A stretch of DNA of 55,271 bases from Gammaproteobacteria bacterium (lineage in GTDB: Bacteria; Pseudomonadota; Gammaproteobacteria; UBA9339), in NCBI GenBank assembly GCA_023480665.1, contig JAMCWR010000002.1, positions 1 to 55,271 of the forward strand, given 5' to 3'. This document shows, one piece after another, positions 45,182 through 53,723 of this stretch. The notes under the pieces were generated by a model that saw only the letters and a list, made by a program, of their open reading frames with translations, did not search any database and was not told the origin of the DNA. Position numbers and translations under genes: made by a program. Each line of letters begins with the position of its first letter. The stretch's first letter is position 1.

Positions 45182-47044
45182 TTAGTACCGCAGTCGGGAT
45201 AGACTAAGACTTTGATGTGGGTTAACTTTTTCTGTGGGCACTATTTCTCTGGCGCTGATTGTTTTACCATACCGGTTTTGCCATTGCACTGTAGCGCCGG
45301 TTTCATGTAACAATGGGCTGAACTCTTTTCTGAACCTAAATAAATACCAACCCTCTCCACCGCTGCACCTTTCCAAGCCTACATTTTCTCTTTTTGTCGC
45401 AAATCTTTCCCTGCAGGCAGGTTTCTTTTCTACGAATGCATTGATTTCGTTAAACAAATCTGGTTGATTTCCTGGTCTAATGAATACGCGTTTACCATCG
45501 TAGTTTTCAATTAAAATCCCATCCTGTGGAGGCCCGATTGCAAGTTTTATTTCTGGTGATAGAGCGCTCGGAGCGTTTTTTGTTTCATCTTGTGCTGCAG
45601 AGCTTGGGTAGCGACCACGTGTTTTTATTTTTGGTAATTTTGGTAATGCTTCCACTGTCATGTATTGCGGCGCGAAACCACAGCCTATGTAATCTGTTTC
45701 TGATGCTGAGCTTGAGCCAGCGTTTGACGAGCTGGCAGCACTTGACGAGCTAGTAAAGCAAATAGGCCGAACACATCTGTTACGTACTACTTGAGTTGCC
45801 TCTTGTAGTGGAACCAGGGTTTGTAGATCTATTATTTGTTCAGCATATAAAGCCGCTCCAGCTTCAACTGCATGCGGTTTATCGGTTTTTAATTCTAACG
45901 AAAACTGCTTTTTATAATCACATATATTTGCCACGTTTTCCCAGTCGCCAGATAATCTACCATTTCTTTCTTCGACCCCTTGTCTTAGGCTATGCGCTTT
46001 TTTCCATATATATTCAATTCCTGCCTTGCTGTTGGCAAGTTTATAAAAATACTCTCTCATTTCAAGGCTGAGCATTCTGCCTTGGCCGGAATAAGAAAAT
46101 TGATAAGTGTCATGATTTTGTTTTAATACCACTAAAAGACACACAGCGGCAATCAATAAGCACATATATTGGAATGTTGTTGAATCTGCATCTAAAAACC
46201 GCAATAAACCAAAACCAAGCGAGCTTATAATAACACCTAACGAATAACGGCTGCAGGAAGTATTAAATAACGCATTTACAGTTGATGTAGTTTGAGCTAA
46301 GTAAGTATTTGTGGCCTGCTGTTCAAGGTTTGTTATGGTTTCTCGAAGCGTGCCTCTTATTGCTTTTATTTCAGCGGCTGTAATTTTTATAGGGGTATGA
46401 TCTAATAGTCCTTCTAAATCTTGAGATGCCATCTGTAGGACTGCAAGCGGTGTTGGAAATACATGCGCATAAAATGTGTGCAATGTCATGAGCAACATAA
46501 AATCTATGTGCCTCTGATTGTTTGTCTCAGGGTCTTTTTCCTCGCATCGGTATAAAACAGTTTGCTTAAAAATATTTTGCATTTGTGGCCAGAAATCTTT
46601 TTCTTCATATTCTTGCAGCATTTGTGCAGTTTTTTTCTCATCATCTTCTCTACTTAACTCTGAGTGATGTTTTTTTTCTTGCTCGAGAAAATTTTCGCGG
46701 CACTCATCTTCGTAAATAATTTTTAAGACTTGTTCTAAGTACGCCCAATTCATGGCAATTATTTGTGGGTAGTGTTCTTTTCGTTGATTAGTTAATAAGA
46801 GCTGTGTGTGTAGTATTGAGCGCACAACTTTTTTGCTTAGTAGAAAATATTTGTAAGGCTTGGGATCGTATATGTATACCCCAAGGTTTCTAAAGCCATA
46901 ATCTGTGCTTGTGCGATGGCCATGATATTCGATATCGTTATTATGTAGTCTTGCTACCGTGCTTCCTGATAAATCAAAAATTGCTTTTCCGGAAAACAGA
47001 TTTTTAATAAATGTTATATGTTGTGGTCTTTTGTGATTATACAT
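45182..47044 (-). CDS. Uncharacterised 620-residue protein with TM hairpin, flanked by queA-end direct repeats
   Basis: Not recognised. The N-terminal about 250 residues are helical and include a charged segment (EQEKKHHSELSREDDEKK) near 121-138. Two membrane segments lie at about 268-283 and 291-308. A Ser-rich linker (SSSSAASSSNAGSSSASE, near 430-450) precedes a C-terminal domain of about 110 residues with CSGGEGWYLFRFRKEFSPLL. There is no signal peptide. The order globular/TM hairpin/Ser linker/small domain matches the 604-residue protein at 23040-24854, although I see no clear sequence identity. It lies between two identical 20-bp repeats, as an inserted cassette would. Confidence 0.55.
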   Translation of the reverse strand: MYNHKRPQHITFIKNLFSGKAIFDLSGSTVARLHNNDIEYHGHRTSTDYGFRNLGVYIYDPKPYKYFLLSKKVVRSILHTQLLLTNQRKEHYPQIIAMNWAYLEQVLKIIYEDECRENFLEQEKKHHSELSREDDEKKTAQMLQEYEEKDFWPQMQNIFKQTVLYRCEEKDPETNNQRHIDFMLLMTLHTFYAHVFPTPLAVLQMASQDLEGLLDHTPIKITAAEIKAIRGTLRETITNLEQQATNTYLAQTTSTVNALFNTSCSRYSLGVIISSLGFGLLRFLDADSTTFQYMCLLIAAVCLLVVLKQNHDTYQFSYSGQGRMLSLEMREYFYKLANSKAGIEYIWKKAHSLRQGVEERNGRLSGDWENVANICDYKKQFSLELKTDKPHAVEAGAALYAEQIIDLQTLVPLQEATQVVRNRCVRPICFTSSSSAASSSNAGSSSASETDYIGCGFAPQYMTVEALPKLPKIKTRGRYPSSAAQDETKNAPSALSPEIKLAIGPPQDGILIENYDGKRVFIRPGNQPDLFNEINAFVEKKPACRERFATKRENVGLERCSGGEGWYLFRFRKEFSPLLHETGATVQWQNRYGKTISAREIVPTEKVNPHQSLSLSRLRY

Positions 47045-47089
47045 ATGTTATACCTATATGCCTTTGGCAAAATATTGTTATAGTTAGTA

Positions 47090-48115
47090 TTAATTATTTT
47101 TAATAAACATCGCATCACCGTAACTAAAAAATCGATATTGGTTTTGTATGGCGATTTGATAGGCGTTGTATATTTTTTCTCTACCTGCAAAAGCAGAAAC
47201 CAACATGAGCAGAGTAGATTTTGGCAGATGAAAATTGGTGATAATTGCATCTACAATTTGAAATTTATAGCCAGGATAAATAAAAATATTTGTGTCACTA
47301 TTATACAATGGTTCGATAGCGCCATTTTTTGCCGCAGATTCTAGGCTGCGCACACAAGTAGTGCCTACCGCGATAATTCTGCCAGCAAATTTTTTTGTTT
47401 CTCGGATTAACTCGCAGGTATCTTCTGGGACTGTAACTGATTCCGTGTGCATTTGATGCTTTGTAATATCTGTAACTCGTACTGGTTGAAAAGTACCGGC
47501 GCCGACATGCAGCGTTACAAATGCAATTTTTGCTCCAGTGATTTGAATTTGATCTAACAATGGTTTGTCAAAATGTAGCCCTGCAGTAGGGGCGGCAACA
47601 GCGCCAGGATATTTTGCATAAACAGTTTGGTAACGCTCATTGTCTAAATCTGTTGGGGCGCGATCAATATAAGGCGGCAGAGGAATCTGGCCATTTTGTT
47701 CTAAGAATGTATGTAGAGAAATTTTATCTAAAAGTCGCAGCGTATAAAATTCGGCGTTTTTTGTCAGTACTTCACAAGTGTATTGTTGAATTAAAATTTT
47801 TGTGCCAATTTTTGCCGGTTTGCTGGCGCGAATTTGCGCTAAAAAAGTGTGGTCGGAAATTATTCGTTCAAATAATACTTCCACCTTGCCACCAGTAACT
47901 TTTTGCCCGAACAATCGCGCCGGGATAACTTTAGTATCATTAAAAACCAATAAATCATTTGGTAGAAGAAATTTGCCTAAGTTTTTAAATTGCTGATGAA
48001 TAATTTCACCAGTATCTTTATTTAAAACGAGCAATTTACTTGCGGTGCGTTTGGTTGTGGGAAACTGCGCAATTAAATTTGTTGGAAGTTTATAATCAAA
48101 ATCTTGCAGATTCAT
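47090..48115 (-). CDS. queA: S-adenosylmethionine:tRNA ribosyltransferase-isomerase QueA
   Basis: It makes epoxyqueuosine in the queuosine tRNA-wobble pathway by transferring the SAM ribosyl part to preQ1-tRNA. Hallmarks are FDYKLPTNLIAQFPT at the start, FNDTKVIPARLFG, TVYAKYPGAVAAPTAGLHF, LHVGAGTFQPV and NFHLPKSTLLMLVSAFAG. The 341 residues are typical. The ATG at 48115 is preferred to a TTG at 48127. Its last codons belong to a 20-bp direct repeat that recurs 1.95 kb away, but the C-terminus is complete. A palindrome GCGCAATTGCGC lies just upstream. No tgt gene is adjacent. Confidence 0.96.
   Translation of the reverse strand: MNLQDFDYKLPTNLIAQFPTTKRTASKLLVLNKDTGEIIHQQFKNLGKFLLPNDLLVFNDTKVIPARLFGQKVTGGKVEVLFERIISDHTFLAQIRASKPAKIGTKILIQQYTCEVLTKNAEFYTLRLLDKISLHTFLEQNGQIPLPPYIDRAPTDLDNERYQTVYAKYPGAVAAPTAGLHFDKPLLDQIQITGAKIAFVTLHVGAGTFQPVRVTDITKHQMHTESVTVPEDTCELIRETKKFAGRIIAVGTTCVRSLESAAKNGAIEPLYNSDTNIFIYPGYKFQIVDAIITNFHLPKSTLLMLVSAFAGREKIYNAYQIAIQNQYRFFSYGDAMFIKNN
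47095..47114 (+). repeat. 20-bp direct repeat of the queA 3' end, copy inside queA
   Basis: This is the queA-internal member of the pair with 45147-45166; it covers the codons for the C-terminal AMFIKN. Both repeats lie in the same orientation and are 1.95 kb apart. Confidence 0.75.
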
Positions 48116-48172
48116 AGAAAAGCGCAATTGCGCAAGTAGTGATATTTAGATGTTTGGTAATAGCAGCAAAGA

Positions 48173-48403
48173 TTATTTTTCAGTATCTTTTTTTGCTTTT
48201 TTCTTGCCGTATTTTTGTTCGAAGCGCTCAACTCTACCAGCAGTATCCATTACTTTTTGTTTGCCGGTATAAAAAGGATGGCAGTTAGAGCAAACATCTA
48301 CGTGCAATTCTTTTTTATTAATAGTTGACCGAGTGATAAATTTATTACCACAGCTACAAGTAACTGTAATTTCTTCGTATTTTGGATGGATATCGGGTTT
48401 CAT
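48173..48403 (-). CDS. rpmE: 50S ribosomal protein L31
   Basis: A 76-residue zinc-binding (C+) type L31, with Cys16, Cys18, Cys38 and Cys41 in VTCSCG and VCSNCHPF. The C-terminal lysine-rich tail ([13 protein letters not shown]) follows [10 protein letters not shown]. The zinc form suggests no zinc-starvation paralogue is needed here. It is 57 bases upstream of queA on the same strand. Confidence 0.96.
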   Translation of the reverse strand: MKPDIHPKYEEITVTCSCGNKFITRSTINKKELHVDVCSNCHPFYTGKQKVMDTAGRVERFEQKYGKKKAKKDTEK

Positions 48404-48562
48404 AATTTTTTGTCAATATCTTAATAGTATTAGTAAATTTAAGGCGCAAAGTATAACATTGATAATTGAAGAGAGGCAAGTCATTTAAGCTTTTTAAAAT
48501 ACCTTAGAAATCATAATGTTAAGTTGTGGTTGGATAGGATCTGATTTATTTAATTGATGATT

Positions 48563-49888
48563 TTACTTTTCTAAAATTCCACGCAAAGAGTTGGAGAGGG
48601 CTTCAGTTATTAATACTGTGACAAGCTCGCCAGTTAAGTTTTGAGTGGAAGTAAAATTTACTACGCGGTTATTTTCGGTTCTGCCAGATTGTTGCTGCGA
48701 ATTTTTTTTTGCTCTTCCAAGTACAAGAATTTGCGGTTTAGTGCCAAGCATACTGTTACTAATTTTTCGCACTGAACTGGCAAGAAGATTTTGTAAAATT
48801 TGTAGACGTTCCTGTTTTTCTGCTAGGCTAATATCATCTAGAAGTTTTGCTGCCCGCGTGTTTGGTCTTGCGCTATAAATAAAACTGAATGAAGCATCAA
48901 AACCAATAGTTTTCACTAAGTTTAAAGTATCTTGAAAATCGTTAGCAGTTTCGCCGGGAAATCCCACAATGAAATCAGAAGAGATGCTGATTCCTGGACG
49001 CACAGATTTCAGTTTATTGATTTTTTCAATATATTCTTCAGCGGTATAACCGCGACGCATTAATTTTAAAATTCTATTAGAGCCACTCTGTACCGGTAAA
49101 TGCAGATGATTAACAATTTTTGGTTCGGCAGCATAAGCTTGAATTAAATCATCGGTAAAAGCTGCTGGATGCGAAGTAGTAAAGCGTATACGTTGAATAT
49201 TTGGAATTTCGGCAATTTTTAAGAGTAACTCTGCTAGAGTGCTAGGGTGGTTATTTGCAGCAATCCCAGAATATGCATTCACATTTTGCCCGAGCAGATT
49301 AATTTCTTTCACCCCTTGCTGAGCAAGCTCTGAAATTTCTTGCAGAACATCTGCGACTGGTCTGCTTACTTCTCGGCCGCGTGTAAAAGGCACAATACAA
49401 TAACTGCAGAATTTATTGCAGCCTTCCATAATCGAGACAAAAGCGCTCGGTCCTTTTGCATGGGGTTTTGGGAAATAATTAAATTTGTCAAAAACGTTGG
49501 TATTAATATTTATAATCGGATGTTGTTTTTGTTTGAGTTCAAAATACATCTCTGGTAAATGCTGCAGAGTTTGCGGGCCAAAAATTAAATCGACATATGG
49601 GGCGCGTTTTAATATCTCAGATTTTTCTTGCACGGCAACGCAACCACCAACTGCAATTACTAGCTCAGGATTACGCTTTTTTAGTAGACGAAATCTGCCT
49701 AAATCTGAAAATAATTTTTCTTGGGCTTTTTCTCGTACCGAACAAGTATTAACAATAATTAATGCTGCTTGTTTTGGGGAATCAATTTCGCTAAATCCTA
49801 AGGCGTTAGTGACGAGTTCTGAAATTTTTTCAGAATCATATTCATTCATTTGGCAGCCGTAGGTTTTTATGTAAAATTTATTCTGCAT
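48563..49888 (-). CDS. miaB: tRNA-2-methylthio-N6-dimethylallyladenosine synthase MiaB
   Basis: A radical-SAM methylthiotransferase acting on i6A37 of tRNAs. The N-terminal UPF0004 domain supplies Cys12, Cys49 and Cys83 for the auxiliary cluster. The radical-SAM cluster cysteines are Cys157, Cys161 and Cys164 in EGCNKFCSYCIVPFTRGRE. A TRAM domain ends the protein. The 441 residues are typical. It depends on Fe-S assembly. It overlaps gatB by 11 bases and is thus the last gene of a gatCAB-miaB operon, an unusual partner for MiaB. Confidence 0.96.
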   Translation of the reverse strand: MQNKFYIKTYGCQMNEYDSEKISELVTNALGFSEIDSPKQAALIIVNTCSVREKAQEKLFSDLGRFRLLKKRNPELVIAVGGCVAVQEKSEILKRAPYVDLIFGPQTLQHLPEMYFELKQKQHPIININTNVFDKFNYFPKPHAKGPSAFVSIMEGCNKFCSYCIVPFTRGREVSRPVADVLQEISELAQQGVKEINLLGQNVNAYSGIAANNHPSTLAELLLKIAEIPNIQRIRFTTSHPAAFTDDLIQAYAAEPKIVNHLHLPVQSGSNRILKLMRRGYTAEEYIEKINKLKSVRPGISISSDFIVGFPGETANDFQDTLNLVKTIGFDASFSFIYSARPNTRAAKLLDDISLAEKQERLQILQNLLASSVRKISNSMLGTKPQILVLGRAKKNSQQQSGRTENNRVVNFTSTQNLTGELVTVLITEALSNSLRGILEK

Positions 49889-51323
49889 GTTGCTTGAGCT
49901 TTTGTTGCAAAATTTGGTTTGTTAAAATCGGGTCAGCTTTGCCATCAGTTGCTGCTAAAACTTTCCCCACAAAAAAAGCTAATAAATTATTTTTTCCTGC
50001 ATGATATTTAGCTACTAATTCAGGATAGCCTAAAATTACCGATTCCGCTAACTTAGTTAATTGTTGCTTATCAGTAACTTGCATAAAATTATGATGATTT
50101 ATGATCTCATCAACATCACCGCCATGTTTGGCAAGCAAAAGAAAAACTTCTTTGGCTTTTTTTTGGCTGATAGAGTGATCGTGAATTCGGTTTAATAATT
50201 GTGCAAGTTGTGTTGGTGTTACTTGGCACTGTTTAACACTAAGAGCTGTGCGATGCAGTTCACCAAGTAATTCACCGACTAGCCAATTCGCTACTAATTT
50301 TGCGGGTGCATTAGTAAGCGCAACTGTGCTTTCAAAGTACGCGGCTAAATCTAAATCAGCGGTTAAAATTTGTGCGGCAAGTTTATTTAACTGATGGGTT
50401 TTTTCAAAACGTGCAGATTTTTGCCACGGCAATTCAGGCAAAGTTTTTGCAATAGCTGCAATTAAGTCAGGCTGGATTTTTAGTGGCAACAAATCAGGGT
50501 CTGGAAAATAGCGATAATCCTTATCAGCTTCTTTAATGCGCAGCGAATGCGTCTCATTTTTTTCTGGATCATAAAATAAAGTTTCTTGGATAATTGAGCC
50601 TCTCTTTTCTAAGATGGCTTTTTGGCGCTTAATTTCATAATTTATCGCATGTTCTACAAAGCGGAATGAGTTGAGGTTTTTAACTTCAGTGCGAGTACCA
50701 AGCGCTGCCGCACCTTTTTTGCGTAAGGAAATATTTACATCAACACGAAAACCACCCATGGCTAAATTTGCTGAGCTGATTTCAAGATATTGCGCTAAAG
50801 TTTGCAGAGTTTTTAAATAAGCTACCGCCTCTTTGGCATTATGCAATTCTGGGGCAGAAACAACTTCAATCAATGGTGTACCAGCACGATTAAAATCAAT
50901 TGCGGTTTGCCCAGGGAATTTTTCATGTATAGATTTTCCGGCGTCTTCTTCTAAGTGCGCCCGGGTGATGCGAATACGTTTAGTACGGTTTTCTGTTAAT
51001 GCAATATCTAGATAACCATTTTTTATTAGCGGTAATTCGTGTTGTGTAATCTGGTAGCCTTTAGGTAAATCTGGATAAAAATAATTTTTGCGTGTGAAGG
51101 TTGATTCTAAGGAAATCTCTGCATTAATGCTTAAACCGAATTTGATTGCGAGCATTACAGCTTTAGCGTTTAGCGTAGGTAATGCGCCGGGTAGCGCTAA
51201 ATCTATTGCATTTGCTTGTGAATTTGGCGCTTCGCCAATGCTGTTTTTTGCTGCAGAAAACAGTTTGGTTTTAGTGTTAAGGAGCAGATGCACTTCAAGG
51301 CCAATAATTGTTTCAAAGCTCAT
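49878..51323 (-). CDS. gatB: Asp/Glu-tRNA(Asn/Gln) amidotransferase subunit B
   Basis: GatB binds misacylated Glu-tRNA(Gln) or Asp-tRNA(Asn) and phosphorylates it before amidation. The GLEVHLLLNTKTKLFS start, YFYPDLPKGYQITQ, DFNRAGTPLIEVVSAPEL and the C-terminal YqeY-like helical domain are present. The 481 residues are normal. Six bases separate it from gatA. A zinc motif of archaeal-type GatB is not evident. Confidence 0.97.
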   Translation of the reverse strand: MSFETIIGLEVHLLLNTKTKLFSAAKNSIGEAPNSQANAIDLALPGALPTLNAKAVMLAIKFGLSINAEISLESTFTRKNYFYPDLPKGYQITQHELPLIKNGYLDIALTENRTKRIRITRAHLEEDAGKSIHEKFPGQTAIDFNRAGTPLIEVVSAPELHNAKEAVAYLKTLQTLAQYLEISSANLAMGGFRVDVNISLRKKGAAALGTRTEVKNLNSFRFVEHAINYEIKRQKAILEKRGSIIQETLFYDPEKNETHSLRIKEADKDYRYFPDPDLLPLKIQPDLIAAIAKTLPELPWQKSARFEKTHQLNKLAAQILTADLDLAAYFESTVALTNAPAKLVANWLVGELLGELHRTALSVKQCQVTPTQLAQLLNRIHDHSISQKKAKEVFLLLAKHGGDVDEIINHHNFMQVTDKQQLTKLAESVILGYPELVAKYHAGKNNLLAFFVGKVLAATDGKADPILTNQILQQKLKQHAE

Positions 51324-51329
51324 GTTCGC

Positions 51330-52784
51330 TCAAGTAGTAATAGTTGGTTTTTCTAGGTGCCATGCCGTATTTTTTTGCAAACAATGCGCAACGTTGCACA
51401 ACTTTTCTTCGGTAAAATAATTGCCAATGATATGTAACCCAACCGGCAAATCCTCAGCAAAACCACAGGGCAGAGAAATTGCCGGCAGGCCAGCTAGATT
51501 TATCGGCACCACAAAAATATCTGATAAATACATACTGACGGGGTCGCGTGTTTTTTCACCAATTTTAAAAGCAGGTGCCGGAGTAGTCGGAGTTATTATC
51601 ACATCTACCTGTTTAAACGCCTCTTTAAAATCAGCACTAATTAGTTGGCGAATTTTTTGTGCTTGTAAATAAAAGTTGTCATAGTAACCCGCGGATAAAA
51701 CATAAGTACCAATCAATATTCGGCGTTTTACCTCATCACCAAAACTTGCACTACGCGAGCGAATATATAAATCTTCAATATTTTTTGGATTAGGGCAGCG
51801 ATAGCCAAAGCGTACACCATCAAACCTGGCTAAATTTGATGAGCATTCTGCTGGGGCAATTACATGATAAGTTGGGATTGCTAATTTGGTGTGTGGAAGA
51901 TTGATATGCACAATTTTCGCGCCAAGTTTTTCTAATTCGCTAAGAGCAGTATCAAATGCTATTGCTACACCGCTATTAATTCCCGCAGTAAAATATTCTT
52001 TTGGTAAACCAATTTTTAACCCTTGAATTGGTTGTTCGAGATTTTTGCAATAATCTGGCACTTGAAAATCTGCACTAGTTGAATCTTTTGGATCAAGGCC
52101 AGCAATTGCCTGCAAAATTAACGCCACATCTTCCGCAGTTTTTGCCATGATTCCTGCCTGGTCCAAGCTGGAAGCAAATGCAACCATGCCATAACGAGAA
52201 ACTCTGCCATAAGTTGGTTTCAACCCTGTGACGCCACAAAGGCCCGCAGGTTGACGTACTGATCCACCTGAATCTGTGCCAGTAGCCGCAAGCACTAATC
52301 TTGCAGCAACAGCAGCAGCTGAACCGCCGGATGAACCACCTGGGACATTCAGTAAATTCCATGGATTTTTTGCTGGACCAAAATAACTTGTTTCATTCGA
52401 TGAGCCCATCGAGAACTCATCCATGTTGGTTTTACCGAGCAATACTGTGCCTGCTGCATTTAGCCTTTCAACTACAGTTGCATTATAGGGTGAAATAAAA
52501 TTTGCTAGTGCTTTTGAGCCGCAAGTAGTTTTAATACCAGTAGTGCAAAATGTGTCTTTATGTGCAATCGGGATGCCGGTTAAAAGTGTAGCTTCACCGC
52601 GAGCAATTTTTTGATCGGCGAGCTTTGCTTGAGATAAAGCCTGCTCTTCAGTTATCGTGATGAATGAATTTAATTTAGGATTAAGGAGTTTAATTCTCGC
52701 TAAAAAATACTGCGCAAGTTCCACAGCCGAAATTTTTCTTTTGGCTAAATCGCGACTAAGTTCACTGATAGTTTTATGCTGCAT
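51330..52784 (-). CDS. gatA: Asp/Glu-tRNA(Asn/Gln) amidotransferase subunit A
   Basis: The amidase subunit that frees ammonia from glutamine. The Ser-cisSer-Lys triad is Lys76 (AHKDTF), Ser151 ([10 protein letters not shown]) and Ser175 ([11 protein letters not shown]). The protein has 484 residues and closely follows the family. It lies 21 bases after gatC. Presence of GatCAB means Gln-tRNA(Gln) and/or Asn-tRNA(Asn) can be formed indirectly. Confidence 0.97.
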   Translation of the reverse strand: MQHKTISELSRDLAKRKISAVELAQYFLARIKLLNPKLNSFITITEEQALSQAKLADQKIARGEATLLTGIPIAHKDTFCTTGIKTTCGSKALANFISPYNATVVERLNAAGTVLLGKTNMDEFSMGSSNETSYFGPAKNPWNLLNVPGGSSGGSAAAVAARLVLAATGTDSGGSVRQPAGLCGVTGLKPTYGRVSRYGMVAFASSLDQAGIMAKTAEDVALILQAIAGLDPKDSTSADFQVPDYCKNLEQPIQGLKIGLPKEYFTAGINSGVAIAFDTALSELEKLGAKIVHINLPHTKLAIPTYHVIAPAECSSNLARFDGVRFGYRCPNPKNIEDLYIRSRSASFGDEVKRRILIGTYVLSAGYYDNFYLQAQKIRQLISADFKEAFKQVDVIITPTTPAPAFKIGEKTRDPVSMYLSDIFVVPINLAGLPAISLPCGFAEDLPVGLHIIGNYFTEEKLCNVAHCLQKNTAWHLEKPTITT

Positions 52785-52805
52785 ATTTTATGCTAATTTT
52801 CTAGG

Positions 52806-53093
52806 TTATTTTACACTTGGTACGATATAAAAATCTGTGTGAAACTCCGGAGCAATTTTTGTAAATAAATTTGGTTCGTTTATTTCGATAGTTTCATCCG
52901 GGCGTAATCTTTGCTCGTAATTTTGTGGATATGACATCGGTTCGACGTTTGTGGTATCAACTGTGTGAATTTGATTAATCAGATCCAAAATATTCGAAAG
53001 ATCTTTGGTGAAAGTGTCTAACTCAGCTTGCTTAAACTCAAGGCGCGCTAGGTGAGTGATTTTTTTTATTTCAGCGTCAGTTATTGTTGTCAT
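52806..53093 (-). CDS. gatC: Asp/Glu-tRNA(Asn/Gln) amidotransferase subunit C
   Basis: The 95-residue linker subunit that wraps around GatA. IKKITHLARLEF near the start and TVDTTNVEPMSYPQNYEQRLRPDE in the middle are the family pattern. It is the first gene of the gatC-gatA-gatB-miaB operon, on the minus strand. The sequence upstream is a repeat-rich spacer and no promoter could be fixed with confidence. Confidence 0.95.
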   Translation of the reverse strand: MTTITDAEIKKITHLARLEFKQAELDTFTKDLSNILDLINQIHTVDTTNVEPMSYPQNYEQRLRPDETIEINEPNLFTKIAPEFHTDFYIVPSVK

Positions 53094-53248
53094 ATACTTT
53101 TTGATTCCGTCTTGTCATCTTGCTACATACAGAGCTTTTTGGCCATGTTACATAGGATCGGCCAGCTGCTTACAAAAAATTGACAGCATTATAACGACAT
53201 TTAGGATTTTCTCCGATAATTTTTGTAGCTTTCCCAATAAAATCACTG

Positions 53249-53298
53249 CATGTTTTTTAACACATTGATTTTAAACGTAATTTATTTTACATGTTTTT
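53249..53298 (+). repeat. TTGATTTTAAACG repeat family, copy
   Basis: Starts CATGTTTTTTAACACATTGA and ends TTTTACATGTTTTT. It matches the module in the composite elements over almost its full length. Confidence 0.65.
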
Positions 53299-53468
53299 CA
53301 TTAACTTATGCGAAAATTAGAAGCAGAAAACTTGCCCTTGTGTGAATCGCTTTTGTTTGCGCAAGGGTTGGATGGTGTTTGTGTTGGTTGTAAAAATTTG
53401 GCCCCTTGATCTTTGTGGCTTTGTTTAAATTATATTATTAATCAAATAGTTACAACAAAAATTTTTTG

Positions 53469-53518
53469 CTTGTTTTGTAATACATTGATTTTAAAAAGAA
53501 TTTTTTATACATGCTTTA
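53469..53518 (+). repeat. TTGATTTTAAACG repeat family, copy
   Basis: Starts CTTGTTTTGTAATACATTGA and ends TTTTATACATGCTTTA. It is followed by TTGATTAATAACGAAAA, which in the composite elements lies on the other side of the module, hinting at tandem units in the past. Confidence 0.6.
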
Positions 53519-53723
53519 TCGTTGATTAATAACGAAAATTCAAAAGCGAGTGGGATATATCATGTCTGCTTTCGCACGATTACGAACCAACCCTTCCTAC
53601 CATCAAAATGCAAACTTCAATTTAATAAATAGTGTAAAATTGTACTTATTAGGTTATATTTTTTAGGCTATATTTTTATTTAAAGCATGTGCGTATTGTG
53701 CAATGTATTTGTTAAGGTTTAGC

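Larger units (their letters stand above)
53094..53723. other. 630-base divergent spacer with two repeat modules
   Basis: It separates gatC (minus) from the membrane-protein gene at 53724 (plus). It holds two copies of the TTGATTTTAAACG module (53249-53298 and 53469-53518), in the same direction and 220 bases apart, each trailed within 40 bases by an ATGCGAAAATT or ATAACGAAAATT sequence. No ORF is supported in between. Confidence 0.5.

Noticed and set aside
48121..48132. GCGCAATTGCGC palindrome before queA as an operator.
   Set aside because: A 12-bp palindrome alone is weak evidence, and no preQ1 riboswitch-like structure or second site was seen beside it.
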